A stretch of DNA of 64,000 bases from Prorocentrum cordatum (Eukaryota; Sar; Dinophyceae; Prorocentrales; Prorocentraceae). A model generated the notes under the pieces. The model was given only the letters and a program-made list of their open reading frames with translations, was not told the origin of the DNA and did not search any database. The stretch spans positions 43,501 to 107,500 of the forward strand of contig CAUYUJ010022416.1 in the NCBI GenBank assembly GCA_963575745.1, given 5' to 3'. A program made the translations under genes and the position numbers. Within the stretch, counting starts at the first letter, position 1; each line of letters starts with the position of its first letter. Shown one piece after another: positions 20,425 through 31,940 of this stretch.

Positions 20425-20578
20425 AGGGAGGGAGGAGGCAGGCGAGGGGAGGGAGAAGGGAGGAGGGAGAGGAGGGAGAGGGGATAGGGCAGAGAGGCAT
20501 AAGGATGAGGGAAGAAAGGAGGGAGAGAGAAGGGAGGAGAGGAGGGAGGAGGGAGAGGGAGGAGGAGCAGGAAGGTAA
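20336..20578. repeat. Purine-rich (GA)n and GGGA low-complexity block
   Basis: This is almost pure A/G on the plus strand with a (GA)n core near 20,393-20,418. No gene. Confidence 0.9.
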
Positions 20579-21250
20579 GAGCGTGAACGTTCGAGGAAGT
20601 CCTACGCGAAGGCGCCGTTCCTGAAGGAAGTCTCGGGCGGGAGCCCACGACGGGCGGGTGATCCTCTGACGGGCGGGGCGAGCGGGTGGGACATTCAAGC
20701 GGGATGCGTGAGTATGGCGAGAGCGCGATTCCGAAGTAAATTGTGACGGCGTCCTTGGCGCAACGTGTTTCCTCAGCGCCGAAAGCGCGACTTGAATACA
20801 TCACATGGAAGTGACAGGCGAGAGCGCAATTCCTGAATAAGATGTGAGGGATTCTCTGGCGGGAGCGAGGGTCTTCATCAAATTCCGAGGAAGTCTTGAT
20901 TCAATTGCGAGGAAGTCTCAAGCGGGAGCGCAGTTTCTGAGTAATGTGTAAAGAAGTCTCAAATGGGAGCGGGGGTCCTGACCAAATTGCGGGGAATTCA
21001 AAGGCTGGAGCACCGATCCTGAGTAAAATGTGAGGAAGTCTCAGGCGGGAGCGGGAGTCCTGAGTAAACTTGGAGGAAATCTTGAACGGGAGCCGTTGTT
21101 GTTGCAATCCGGGGGGGCAGGGGCACAGTTTGAACACCAAAACTTTCCCTGTCAAAAAGCAGCTTGCGAGCGTCGAGGGACACTTTGACTGAGAAAAAAC
21201 AATATGCACCGGTGAGGGGGAATCAACAAAAAATATTCTTCAGAAGTGAA
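20579..21250 (-). repeat. R1 fragment in inverted orientation
   Basis: The ~42 bp sub-repeats (GCGGGAGCG, AATTGCGAGGAAGTCTC) read on the minus strand as the R1 words GACTTCCTCGCAATT and CGCTCCCGC, followed by the inverted GCTTGCGAGCGTCGAGG region. This is the only R1 stretch I find reversed relative to the others. It sits next to the forward R1 cluster that starts at 21,250. Confidence 0.75.
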
Positions 21251-24200
21251 AGTTCAACGGCTCCCGCCTGATACTTCTTCACCATGTATTGCCAAAGCGC
21301 GCTCTCGCGCGGGACTTCCATACATTGTCTGCCACGATCGCGCTCTTGCGTGAAACGCCCTTTGAATGTATTCAGGCGCCGCGCCCTCGACACTCAGGAA
21401 TCACACTCTCGCTGAAGATCCCCCCGCGATTTATTTGGGAATCGCGCTGTCACTCAAGACTTCCTCGTGATGCATGCAAGGCTGACGCTTCAGCAACCCG
21501 CCTGCTCGACCTGGCCACCCGCCTGTTAAGGTCTACCCGCCCGATCTGCCCTTCTGGTTCTGCTACGTGTTTTCTGATCTTAGCCCCCCTCCTGCTATTC
21601 ACTTTCGTGCTCCGTCCTCCTCCCTCCCCCTTGTCCCTTCCTTGTTTCCGTCCTCTCTTCCCCTGCCTTAGGGGCTGCACGAAATACACGTTGCAAGTAA
21701 CAGCGATATACCCGCAAGGGGGTACGATCGAAGACGAAGAAAGCAAACATCGACTGTTCGGGATGTACGTGTTGAGTGGCACGCGGACAATTGATCGGAG
21801 CGAAAAGTTTTGTAAGAGTTATTTCTGTCGTTGTCGGTGTAGTTGTCGTTGATGTTGTTGTTGTTGAATTCTTATCTCTGGTGAATAACACTTTTTGCCT
21901 CCCTCCGGGGACCACTGCTTTTTCCCAATTGAAGTCCTCCCGGGGCTCGCACCTTGTCTTTCACCAAGGACAATGAAATGCCACCAAATTGAGTTGCTGG
22001 GCGGGAGTATGACAACAGCGGCTCCCGCCGGATACTTCCTCACTCTTTAATGGGAAGCCGCGCTCCCGCTATTCAGACGCCGCGCCATCGACACTCAGGA
22101 ATCACGCTCTCGCTATGGCCTTTTCTCGTGGTTTATTTGGGAACCGCGCTGTCGCCCGAGACTTCTTCGCGATTCATGCAAGGCTGACGCTTCAGCAACC
22201 CGCCTGCTCGACATGGCTGCCTGGGCCCGCTTTCCCGACCCGTCCGTTAGGGACTACCCGCCCGATCTGTCCGTCTGATTCCGCCACGTGTTTTTTGCTC
22301 ATAGCCCCCCTTCTGCCTCTCTCTCTCTATCATGCTCCATCCCCCTCCCTCCCCCATTGTCCCTTCCTTCCATCCGTCCTCTCTTCCCCTGCGTTAGGGG
22401 CTACGCGAAATACACGTCGCAGGTAAAAACACTGTACTCCCAAGGGGGTGCGGATATCGAGGGTTTGGGATATACGTGTTAGACGGCACGCGAGCAGATA
22501 AGAGCGAACAGTCTTCAACGTGTGGGTGTTGCTGCTGCTGTTGTTGTTGATGCTGATGTGGTTGTTGTCGTTGGCATTGCTATTGTTGCGGATGCTGTTG
22601 AGTTCTCGCTTCCAACGAATAATAAATGTTGATCTCCCCTGCCTGGAGCTAACTTTGTTTTTCAATTCGAATGCTCCTTCCTTGGCTCGCACCTTCTTTC
22701 TGCAGGGGAAAGTCTTGCGCCTCAGAGTCTGTTGCTGGTCTGTTTTTTCCGGCAACATCGGAACCAACCTGACAATTCCTCATGTATTCAAGATCGCGCT
22801 CTCGCGCGGGACTTCCTCCGAATTTCTGGAGGAATCGCGATCTCGTGTGGCACCTCCTCGCAATTTATGTGAGCTCCAAGCCCCTGGCACGCAGGAATCA
22901 TGCTCTCGTTCTGGGTGTCCTTGCGAGTTGCTTTGGAATCGCGGCATCGCTCGAGACTTCCTCGTTTTGTGGCTTCAGCGACGCTCCCGCTCGACTCCGC
23001 CATCTGGGCCCGCCCGCCCGCCCCGCCCCGCCCGTTTGGTTCAGCCGCCTGTTTTTCTGCTCCAAACACCACCTCCTGCTAATCTCTGTCGTGCACCATC
23101 CTTCTCTCTCCCCGGTGTCCCTTCCCTCCTCCCTTCCCCTCTTTTGCAGGCCGTGCCAACGACACGTGGCAGGTGTGGGAAACTATGGCCCCAAGGGGGG
23201 CACGATCCAAGACAATGAGGGGAGGTTCCGAGGGCTTGGAATATACATGTTGCGTGACACGCGAGCGGATAAGAACGAACAATTCTCTAAAAAGATAGAC
23301 ACCCCTGGAGTCCACTGTCATTTAATCAAAACGCCCTCTCTGGGCCCGCACTAAGGGAAAACATTAAAACATTGAGAAAGTTTGCGCCTCTGATTGGCTT
23401 CCTGGACTCCGAACTACCACAACAACAGCTCCCGCATGAAAATTCGTCAAGCTATAATCACAATCGCGCTCTCGCGCTGGACTTCTCCACAATGTATGCG
23501 GGAATCGCGCTCTCGCGTGGCACTTCCTTGCGATGAACTGAATCGCTGCGCCCCGGGGCCCCCGGCACTTAGGAACCGCGCTCTCCTAATGGACTTCCTC
23601 ACGATGCACTTGGGAATCGCGCTGTCACTCGAGACTTCCCCTCGATTCGTGTAGAACTGACGCTTCGGCGACCCGCCCGCTCGACCCGGCGGCCCCGCCC
23701 CGCCCGTTCGTCTGGTTCTGTCGCTCGCTGTTCTGCTCCGAACCCCCTTCCTGCTAACCTCCCTCCTGCTCATTTCTGTCGTGCTCCATCCTTCTCTCAC
23801 CCCAGTGTCCTTTCCCCTCTCCCTTCCCCTGCTTTCGGGGCTGCGCCTACTACGCGTGGCTGGTAAGGAAGATCTGCCCCACGGGGGTATGATCGAAGAC
23901 GAGGAGGGCGGGTATCGAAGCCTTAGAATCTACATGCTAACTGACAAGCGAGCATATGAAAGTCTTATAATGGCTGCTGCCATTGCTAATATCTCGATGC
24001 TTTAAACAATAATTGTATGCCCCCTCCTGGTGCCCATGCTTGGTCGATATTAGGTCGGGCGTGTCCTCCTACAGGCGGATTTTGGAGGAAACATAAAAAT
24101 ACACAACAAATGTTCAAGAAGAGTTGAAACATCGTCCCCATATTATTTTTGTTTTTGAATCTTTCCCCTGTAGAGGGACGTGCCCGACTTGAGGTTAACG

Positions 24201-24920
24201 GAACTCTCCTCCCGGGGCTCACGCCCTGTTTTGACAAAGGACAATCTTGCGACTCCGGCTGCGCCCCTGCCCGCCGGTGCGCAGCAACATCGGCTCCCAC
24301 CCAATAGTTGCTCACAAGTTGTTCGAAGATCGCGCGCTCTCGCGGCACTTCCCTGCAGTGTATACAGGAGTAGCGCTCTCGCGTAGTACTTCGTCAGAAC
24401 TGATTCGAACCCCGCGCCCTCGACACTCAGGAAACACGCCCTCGCTCTGGCGTTTCTCACGATGTAGCTGGGAATCGCGCCACCGCTCGACTGCCTCGCT
24501 ATTCCAGCACGACACGCGCTTCAGCGCCCTGCCTGCTCGACCCGGCCACTTGGGCCCGCCTTCCCGAAACGCCCATGAAGGTCTACCCGCCCGACCCGCC
24601 GTCTGGGCCCGCCCGACACGCCCCGCCCCACCCGACCCGCCCGTCTGGTTCTGCCATGTGATTCCTGTTCCTGACACCCCTCCTGCAAATCTCTCTCGTG
24701 CTCCATCCTTCTCCCTCCTGCTTGTCCTTTCCTTCCGTCCTCCCTCCACTCCAGTTCCCTGCTTTGGGCGCTGCGCCAGTTACGCGTGGCAGGTAGGGAA
24801 GATGTATCCCAAAAGGGAGTTCGATCAAAGACGAAAAGGGAGACCACCGAGGGCTTGGGGTGTATACGTGCTGAGTGGCACGCGAGCAGATCAGAGTGAA
24901 CGGTCTTAAACTGATCGTTG
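21251..24920 (+). repeat. Cluster of four to five R1 copies
   Basis: These are head-to-tail R1 units whose tails (GAACAGTCTT-like) fall near 21,805, 22,510, 23,285, 23,965 and 24,905. Each keeps the CCCCT/AGGGG hairpin and a GCAGGTAAG-like box (22,421, 24,788 and others). The ~42 bp sub-repeats vary in number. A MITE-like element (24,054-24,188) interrupts the last unit. No gene is seen. Confidence 0.85.
24054..24188. mobile_element. MITE family M1, copy 1 (135 bp)
   Basis: The element starts GTCGGGCGTGTCC and ends with the inverted counterpart (GGGACGTGCCCGAC). The terminal inverted repeats are ~22 bp (GTCGGGC, purine, TGTCC, CTACAGG). The interior is AT-rich and non-coding. Two more copies with the same ends are at 43,817-43,978 and 46,856-46,988. 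Confidence 0.85.
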
Positions 24921-25029
24921 CTATGGTGAGTCCTCCTTCCTGAAAGATGATTGCCGCTGATCCCCCCTGCGCGATGCCCATGACGATTGCGTTTTTGCCT
25001 GCGGTGCCCCCCCCGGGGCTCCGACGCTG

Positions 25030-26520
25030 TTTTTACCTAACAGCTTTTGCTGATAGGTTTCTAGTGGTGTCAAAAGAGAGCATCTGGACTCCACAGGGGG
25101 GTCTGGGCGGGTGCCGGGGAGGAGGGCCGGGAACAGAGCCGGGCTCGTTTTAAGCCAACAGTCACACACTTCGTGCTCTTCGACCTCCCAGAACTCCCAG
25201 AACTCCATTCCCGGGCCACATTTTGAATGCCCGGAGCCAACTGTAGGCCACTTCGTGCTCTTCGATTTCCCAGAACTCCATTCCCGGGCCACATTTTGGA
25301 TGCCCGGAGCCAACTGTAGGCCACTTCGTGCTCTTCGAGTTCCCAGAACTCCATTCCTGGGCACATTTTGAATGCCCGGAGCCAACTGTAGGCCACTTCG
25401 TGTTCTTCGAGTTCCCAGAACTCCATTCCTGGCCACATTTTGAATGCCCGGAGCCAACTGTAGGCCACTTCGTGTTTCGAGTTCCCAGAACTCCATTCCC
25501 GGCATGATTTTGAATGCCCGGAGCCAACTGTAGGCCCTTCGTGTTCTTCGAGTTCCCAGGGCCACATTTTGAGTGCTGAGGCAGGCTGAGGCTGAGGCTG
25601 AGCAGGCTGAGGCTGAGGCAGGCTGAGGCTGAGGCCGAGGCTGAAGGCAGACTGAGGCTGAGGCTGAAGCAGGCTGAGGCTGAGGCTGAGGCAGGCTGAG
25701 GCTGAGGCTGAGGCAGGCTGATGCTGAGGCAGGCTGAGGCTGAGGCAGGCTGAGGCTGAGGCTGAGGCTCATGCAGGCTGAGGCTGAGGCAGGCGGAGGC
25801 TGAGGCCGAGGCTGAAGGCAGACTGAGGCTTTGGCTGAAGCAGGCTGAGGCTGAGGCTGAGGCAGGCTGAGGCTGAGGCTGATGCAGGCTGAGGCTGAGG
25901 CAGGCTGAGGCTGAGGCTGAGGCTGATGCAGGCTGAGGCTGCGGCAGGCTGAGACTGAGGCTTTGGCTGAAGGCAGACTGTGGCTGAGGCTGAAGCAGGC
26001 TGAGGCTGAGGCTGAGGCAGGCTGAGGCCGAGGCCGAGGCTGCAGGCAGACTGAGGCTGAGGCTGAAGCAGGCTGAGGCTGAGGCTGAGGCAGGCTGAGG
26101 CTGAGGCTGAGGCTGAGGTAGGCTGATGCTGAGGCAGGCTGAGGCTGAGGCTGAGGCTGATGCAGGCTGAGGCTGAGGCAGGCTTAGGCTGAGGCTGAGG
26201 CAGGCTGATGCTGAGGCAGGCTGAGGCTGAGGCTGAGGCTGATGCAGGGTGAGGCTGAGGCAGGCTGAGGCTGAGGCCGAGGCTGAAGGCAGACTGATGC
26301 TGAGGCTGAATCAGGCTGAGGCTGAGGCAGGCTGAGGCTGAGGCAGGCTGAGGCTGAGGCTGAGGCAAGCTGAGGCTGAGGCTGTGACTGCGACTGCCGT
26401 TGCCACTGCGACTGTCATCGCGAATGCGACTACGACTGCGAGAGCAGCAGAATTCTACAACTGGATTCTCATCTGAATCTTAAGGGGAATGCTTCCAGAT
26501 ATGCTCCTACACATCGCTGT
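25030..26520. repeat. Composite satellite element, copy 1
   Basis: Three parts in order. The head (25,030-25,165) starts TTACCTAACAGC...TGATAGGTTTCTA and shares GTCAAAAGAGAGCAT with other copies. About five ~72 bp monomers follow (CCCAGAACTCCATTCC ... GGAGCCAACTGTAGGCC; 25,180-25,570). Then comes a GCTGAG hexanucleotide array (25,575-26,382) and a unique tail (26,383-26,520; GACTGCGACTGCCG ... CAGAATTCTACAACTGG ... ACACATCGCTGTT). The minus-strand open frames rich in Gln-Pro or in WPGMEFWELEEHEVAYSWLR are translations of these repeats. Confidence 0.85.
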
Positions 26521-26554
26521 TGCAGGGCTTGCAAGGGGGATAATAAGAGGACAG

Positions 26555-27140
26555 CAAGACTGAAAGGTTTCCAATGGTATCAAAAGAAAAGCATCTGATG
26601 ACTCCGAAGGGAGGTCCTGGGCGCATCCGGACAGCGAGGCCGGGGCTCAGGCTGGGCTCGTTTAAGCAACAATCGCCACTTCGTGCCTTCGACTCCAGAA
26701 CCCATTCCCGGGCCACATTTTTTGAATGCCCGAAAGCCACTGTAGCCCTGCGAGGCAGAGGTACGACTTCCCAGAACTTTATCAGGCCACAATTTGAATG
26801 CCCGAAACAAACTGTAGGCCACTTCGTGCTCTTCGACTTCCCAGAACTCCATTCCCGGGCCACATTTTGGATGCCCGGAGCCAACTGTAGGTCATTTCGT
26901 GCTCTTCGACTTCCCAGATCTCCATTCCCGGGCGACATTTTGGATGCCCAGAGCCAACTGTAGGCCACTTCGTGTTCTTCGACTTCCCAAAACTCCACTC
27001 CCGGGCCACATTTTTGATGCTCGGAGCCAACTGTAGGCCACTTCGTGCTCTTCGACTTCCCAGAGCTCCATTCCCGGGCTACATTTTGAATGCCCGGAGC
27101 CAACTGTAGGCCACTTCGTGTTCTTCGGGCCACATTTTGC
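26555..27140. repeat. Composite satellite element, copy 2 (no hexanucleotide array)
   Basis: The head (26,555-26,690) is followed by about six ~72 bp monomers up to 27,140. The GCTGAG array and the tail are absent. Confidence 0.8.
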
Positions 27141-27603
27141 TTATTGGATGTCCCCGTCATATCTCTCGCCACCCGATTGCCGGTTTGTTCTGTTCGTCAT
27201 CGTGCAGGGCAAGACGGCGGACCCAGGCGTCATCGTGCACTGGACGTTTCCGTCAGAATCTAATTCTTGAAGTAGCAGTAGTAGGAGGAGCAGGAGGAGC
27301 AGGAGGAGCAGGAGGAGCAGGACGAGGGAGGCTCCTTACTCTTTCCTCCCTCCCCTTTCTCCCTTCATTTCTGTACTGGGTACCCGACCCCTTATGACGT
27401 CCTCCGCAGGCCTGGGTGGTCCATTCAGGCAGCGGGGATGATTAGGGAGGTGGGGTCAAATAATAAATTCCTAAAAAAAATAAAAAAAAAATAAATCAAA
27501 AACCTAAACAGCTTGATCCTCGTCGCCAGTAACTGAGGAGGGGGGGGGGGGGGGTGCGCCGCGCCCTCGGATGGGCACGCACCCCCTCCGGGAGCTCTCG
27601 ATC

Positions 27604-27649
<46 letters not shown>

Positions 27650-27967
27650 ATCCTATTATTTTCTTCTTCTTCTTCTTTCTTTCCCTCCTCGAAGCAGCAC
27701 TCTCAAGATCGCCATCATCAAGCGTCTGTGGTCTCACAGCGTCACAGACTCATCATCTTCATCAGCCTCCCCGTAGCCTTCTTGGCTACAGCCCTGCTTT
27801 CGAAGATCACCTTTCAAAGGAACTGCGCAGCGCCTACTGCGCACCTGAATGCTAGGACATGCTGGTAGTTCTCGGTCTGGCGGCGGCGCCCCTGAGCCTG
27901 CTGCATTGAACAGCGGTGCCCCTCAGACTCCGGCAGTGAACAGCGCTGCTCCTCAGCGCGTGCTGCA
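27141..27967. other. Low-complexity flank: GGAGCA array, A-rich tract, (CT)n
   Basis: 27,277-27,322 is a GGAGCA array, 27,466-27,500 is A-rich, 27,541-27,556 is a G run and 27,608-27,648 is (CT)n. Between them I see no gene. 27,885-27,965 has three short repeats of CTGCATTGAACAGCG type. Confidence 0.6.
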
Positions 27968-28462
27968 TTGAGTGGTCCTCTGCAAACGCTCGTCGAGCAC
28001 GCGAAGCAGTTCGGCCGGATACCGAAGCGAAATACTGGAACGTCCGAACAAGAACGGGCCGAAAACAAGTTGGCCAGACGTTTCTCGGACCATCGCGACC
28101 GCATCCCCAAAGACGTTTTGGATGAACTGCGGGCCCTGGGCGGTCCTGATCAGCAGACGGAGGCCGAGGAGTTCAAGCGGGGGCAGAAGACAGAGGAGCT
28201 CATGCAGCAAGTGCGAGACAAGACCGAGGAGCTCACGCAGCAAGTGCGAGACCTCGGCCGCCACCCGAAGGAGTGCGCTGGGCGTAGCCTCGCAGAGCGG
28301 CAGCTGGCAGAGAAAGTCCGGAAAGCACGGAAGGCCAACCAGTTCTCCCCGGAGCAGGACGCCGAGCTCCAGGCCTTCAAGCAAGCGAGAGAGAAACCGC
28401 AACAAGGACTCGCATCGCGGAGGCGGAGGGCCCTTCCACACCCCATGGAAGGGTTCGGCTGA
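27968..28462 (+). CDS. Basic helical-repeat protein fragment (helicase-associated-like repeats)
   Basis: 164 codons are open to the TGA at 28,462. The listed start is TTG, so the true start or an upstream exon is unknown. Two or more ~45-50 residue helical repeats can be seen: LVEHAKQFGRIPKRN ... ENKLARRFSDH ... DVLDELRALGG, and then DLGRHPKECAGRSLAERQLA ... KARKANQFSPEQDAELQAF. The pattern (GRxPK, then S/E-AE--LA-K-RKAR, then PEQ--EL-A) is one I associate with multicopy dinoflagellate proteins that resemble bacterial helicase-associated repeats. The function is unknown. It continues into decayed sequence with a zinc-finger-like piece, so it may be the remnant of a larger gene. Confidence 0.5.
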   Translation: MSGPLQTLVEHAKQFGRIPKRNTGTSEQERAENKLARRFSDHRDRIPKDVLDELRALGGPDQQTEAEEFKRGQKTEELMQQVRDKTEELTQQVRDLGRHPKECAGRSLAERQLAEKVRKARKANQFSPEQDAELQAFKQAREKPQQGLASRRRRALPHPMEGFG

Positions 28463-28870
28463 GGAGGCGCGAACAGGATCGACCCGGACCTGCTGATGCT
28501 GGAGAGTGGGCAATCCGAACCAAGGCAATCCTTCGCCCTTGCCGCCCTACAAGGAGCTTGTGTCCAGCCTCTCTGCGCCAGCAACGCACGGAATTCGCGC
28601 AGCGGTGGCGCGGAGAGGGTGCGCAAGGCGTCGGCCGCCCCGCGGGAAAGAGCTGCTACGTTCCCCGCGGCGAGGTGGAGTCCCGGCGGCGAGATGGAGG
28701 GGGCCAGCTGCGCGTCCTTCCTCCCCGCCCGTCCTGACGGGGCCGCTCGTGTGCCACTCTTCGACTGCGACTTTCTTACAGAACGAAGACTTTGCGCGGC
28801 ACAAGCAGCAGGGCCACGCGGGCGAGGCGAATACCGCAAACGGGTGCCGCGTAGTGCTTCTCAGCCTGCA
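28463..28870 (+). pseudogene. Decayed continuation with C2H2-like finger
   Basis: Downstream of the helical-repeat ORF, coding-like pieces change frame. Around 28,760-28,850 one frame reads TATFLQNEDFARHKQQGH and the next reads GEYRKRV. Together they resemble the second half of a C2H2 finger followed by an H-A/G-G-x-x-YRK motif that I know from dinoflagellate multicopy proteins. The first Cys pair is not cleanly readable in the same frame. I therefore read it as a frameshifted relic. Confidence 0.35.
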
Positions 28871-29320
28871 CTCGCGCGGTGCTTCTCAGCCTGCGCCTCC
28901 TCGGTACTTGCCAGCCGCCGGATTGGCGCGATTTCGTGCAATACAAGCGGGAGAGGTGAAGTATCCGAGCCCGCGTGTCCACGGTGCTTCTCGGCGTGCG
29001 TACTTGTAATCCTAGTTCCGGCAGTAGTAGGACTGCGCGGCCGCGGTGCTCTTCAGCCTCCGAGTTTCTGCGGTGCTTCTCAGCCTGCAAGTTTTGCCGA
29101 CTGTCCGCTTCGCACGCCGCTCCTCAGTGCGCTCCTTTCGTTTGCGAGATGTCTTCCAAGATTTGGTTGGAGGCCGAGAAAGACGGACACAACAAATCCA
29201 AGTAGCGCGGTCATCATCCCATCATCTTCTTCAATCATCACATCATCATCATCAATGGCTTCGCCGAGCACCCCGGTGGAGACTCAGGTCTTACGGGTCT
29301 GTGCCCAGATTAAATATCTA
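28855..29320. repeat. CGGTGCTTCTCAGCCTGC minisatellite and spacer
   Basis: 28,855-29,110 contains five or six diverged copies of a GTGCTTCTCAGCCTGC unit at varied spacing. 29,215-29,260 is a CATCATC tract. The rest is unrecognised. Confidence 0.7.
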
Positions 29321-29356
29321 CTTCTACTTATTTTATACTTATACTTCTTACTCTAC

Positions 29357-29401
<45 letters not shown>

Positions 29402-29552
29402 ACCTACTACTACTACTATTACTACTACTCCTACTACTAACTCCTACACTACTACTACTACTACTACTACGATTACTACTACCCCTACTACTACTACTAC
29501 TATACTACTAACTACTACTACCTACTACTAATCCTGCTACAACGACTAACGA

Positions 29553-29627
<75 letters not shown>

Positions 29628-29646
29628 GACTACTACTACTACTACT

Positions 29647-29679
<33 letters not shown>

Positions 29680-29683
29680 CACG

Positions 29684-29733
<50 letters not shown>

Positions 29734-29735
29734 CT

Positions 29736-29777
<42 letters not shown>

Positions 29778-29812
29778 TTACTACTACTACTACTACTACT
29801 ACGACATCACAC
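29321..29812. repeat. (CTA)n trinucleotide array
   Basis: About 490 bp of CTACTA with scattered interruptions. It occupies the place that the GCTGAG hexanucleotide array has in the other composite satellite elements, upstream of a related tail at 30,160. Confidence 0.95.
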
Positions 29813-29819
29813 TAAATCC

Positions 29820-30335
29820 ATTCATGGGAGTGCCTGTTTTGGAGCTACATTCATTGATGCAAGTGTGTCGTTTGAGGCTCAACCCGTTGATAGCAGTGTC
29901 TCCTTTGGAATCACATCCGTTGATAGCAGTGTCTTGTGTAGACCTCAATGCATTTATACAACGATCCCATTTGGAGATACCGCTATCGAAAGCAATGTTT
30001 CTACTGCTACTACCACTGCTCCCATCACTCCTACTCGTTCACTCCACACACTACAACTACTACTTCACTGTTACCACTACTACCATCACTACTACTACTT
30101 CTACTGCTACTACTACTGTTACTATTACTGCTGCTGCTGCTGCTATTGCTACTGCAACTACTGGCAGTGCCACTGCGACTGCCGCTGATGTTGCCACTGC
30201 GACTGCCACTGCGAATCCGAATGCGACTGCGAGAACACCAGAATTCTACAACAGCGCTCTTACATGAATACCACAGGCAATGTTTCCAGCTATGCTTCTA
30301 CACATCGCTGTTCGGTTGCTTTGCCGGGATAACTT
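29820..30335. repeat. ~40 bp repeats, CTA/CTG tract and composite-element tail (copy 4)
   Basis: 29,830-29,990 has four diverged copies of a unit with CGTTGATAGCAGTGTC and TTTGGA. 30,000-30,160 is an ACTACTACT/CTG tract. 30,160-30,335 matches the tail of the composite satellite elements (CACTGCGACTGCC ... CCAGAATTCTACAAC ... ACACATCGCTGTT). It is a further copy that carries a different satellite. Confidence 0.75.
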
Positions 30336-31940
30336 ACAAAAAGAGGAAGGTCTCGAGGCTCAGGGGCTGCGCCCCTGGCGCCCGAACTTCAGCACAACAG
30401 CGGCTCCCGCGCGACGCTTCCCCACCGCTGCTGTGAGACAGTAGCGCTCTCACGCGGGACGTCCTCGCGGTGTGTTGAGATGCCGCGCCCCCAGCACTTG
30501 GGAATCATGCTCTGGCCCTGGGCTTCCTTACGATGTGCTTCGGACTCGCGCCGGTGCTGAGGCCGCCCTCGCAACCCGTGCCGGACTGCCGCCTCGGCGC
30601 CCCGCCCCGCTCGACCTCGCCGCCTGGGCTCGCCCGCCCGACCCGCCCGTCGGGGCCCGCCCGCCCGATCCGACCGACGCGTCTGGGTATGCCAAGTGTT
30701 CTTGTGCCTTTCGGTGCGTCCTTTGCGCGGCGCTCGCGTTGAACGCGCAGTTTTTGCGGCGCCGACCGTGTGGGCAGGGTGTCCCGCTGCAGGGGTCGTT
30801 CGGCCGTCCGCGCCAGGGCGCCCAACGCCGCAAAATAAGATGCGCTGGAACGCTCCTGACACCCCTCCTGCTATGCTCTATCATGTACCATCCTTCTCTC
30901 TCCCAGTCGTCCCTGCCCCGCTTCAGGGGCCGAGCCGGCTCCACGTGGCAGGTGAGGAGGATATGCCCCCCAAGGGGGGTATGATGAAAGGCAACAGGAG
31001 GGCGGGTTTCGAGGGTTTGGGGCACACGTGCTGAACGTTTCTAGAGTAACTATTGTTGATCCTCCCTGCTCGGTGACCCGAACTTTTTTTTCAATTAAAG
31101 TGCTCCTCCCGGGGCTCGCACTCAGTTTTTGAACAAGGGACAATATGGCGCCTGAGACTTCGCCCCCGACTCCAAAACTACCACACCAACGGCTCCCCCC
31201 TGATGATTCCTGACAATGTGTGCCGGAATTGCAATTTCACGCGCTTCCTCGCAATTAATTGAAACGCCGCGCCCTCGACAGTAAGGGGTCGTGCCCTCGC
31301 TCTGGAGTTCGTCACGATTTAGTTGGGAACCACTCTATCGCTGGAGAGTTCCTCGCGACCCATGCAAGATCATCGCTTCAACGACCCGCCCGCTGGATCC
31401 TGCCGTCTGGGCCCGCCCGCCCGACCCGCTCTGTCCGACCCACCCTTTTGGTTCTGCCGCTTGTACTTATGCTCCGAATCTCGTTCCTGCTGACCCCTGT
31501 CGTGTTCCATCCTTCTCTCCACGTTGACCCTTCCTTCTCCCTTCCCCTGTTGTAGGGGCTGCGCCAACTACACGCTGCAGGTAGGAAAGACACATTCCAG
31601 AGGGGGTTGATCGAAGACAAAGTGGGCGGGTACCGAGGATTAGGGGTTACATGTTGAATAATACGCGAGCAGCTAAGGACCAACAATTTTAACATGATGT
31701 GTGTAATTGTTGCTGTTCTTTCTGGTCGTAAAATTCTCATTTGAAACGGTTATTGTTGATCCCCCTCCGGTAACAATTGTACGTGTTGGGTGAAAGTGCG
31801 GCTCGCACCCTGTTTTTCTTGCAAATAAAAATAGGGGGTCACAAAACCTGGCTGTTGGCCCCCAGTATACAACAACAGCGGTTCCCGCCTGACATTTCTT
31901 CCCAATGTATTGCCAAATCGCGCTCTCGCGCGGGACTTTT
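30336..31940 (+). repeat. R1 copies (two and a partial)
   Basis: R1 units have tails near 31,030 (truncated) and 31,685, with the TGTTGATC box at 31,048 and 31,753. The GCAGGTGAGG and GCAGGTAGG variants of the donor-like box are at 30,949 and 31,578. It runs into the head of composite satellite copy 3 at 31,940. Confidence 0.8.

Noticed and set aside
25150-27172. Frames with repeated WPGMEFWELEEHEVAYSWLR
   Set aside because: They look protein-like, but they are the ~72 bp satellite monomer read in a frame that happens to be open; copies that are not a multiple of three break it, and no start or context supports a gene.
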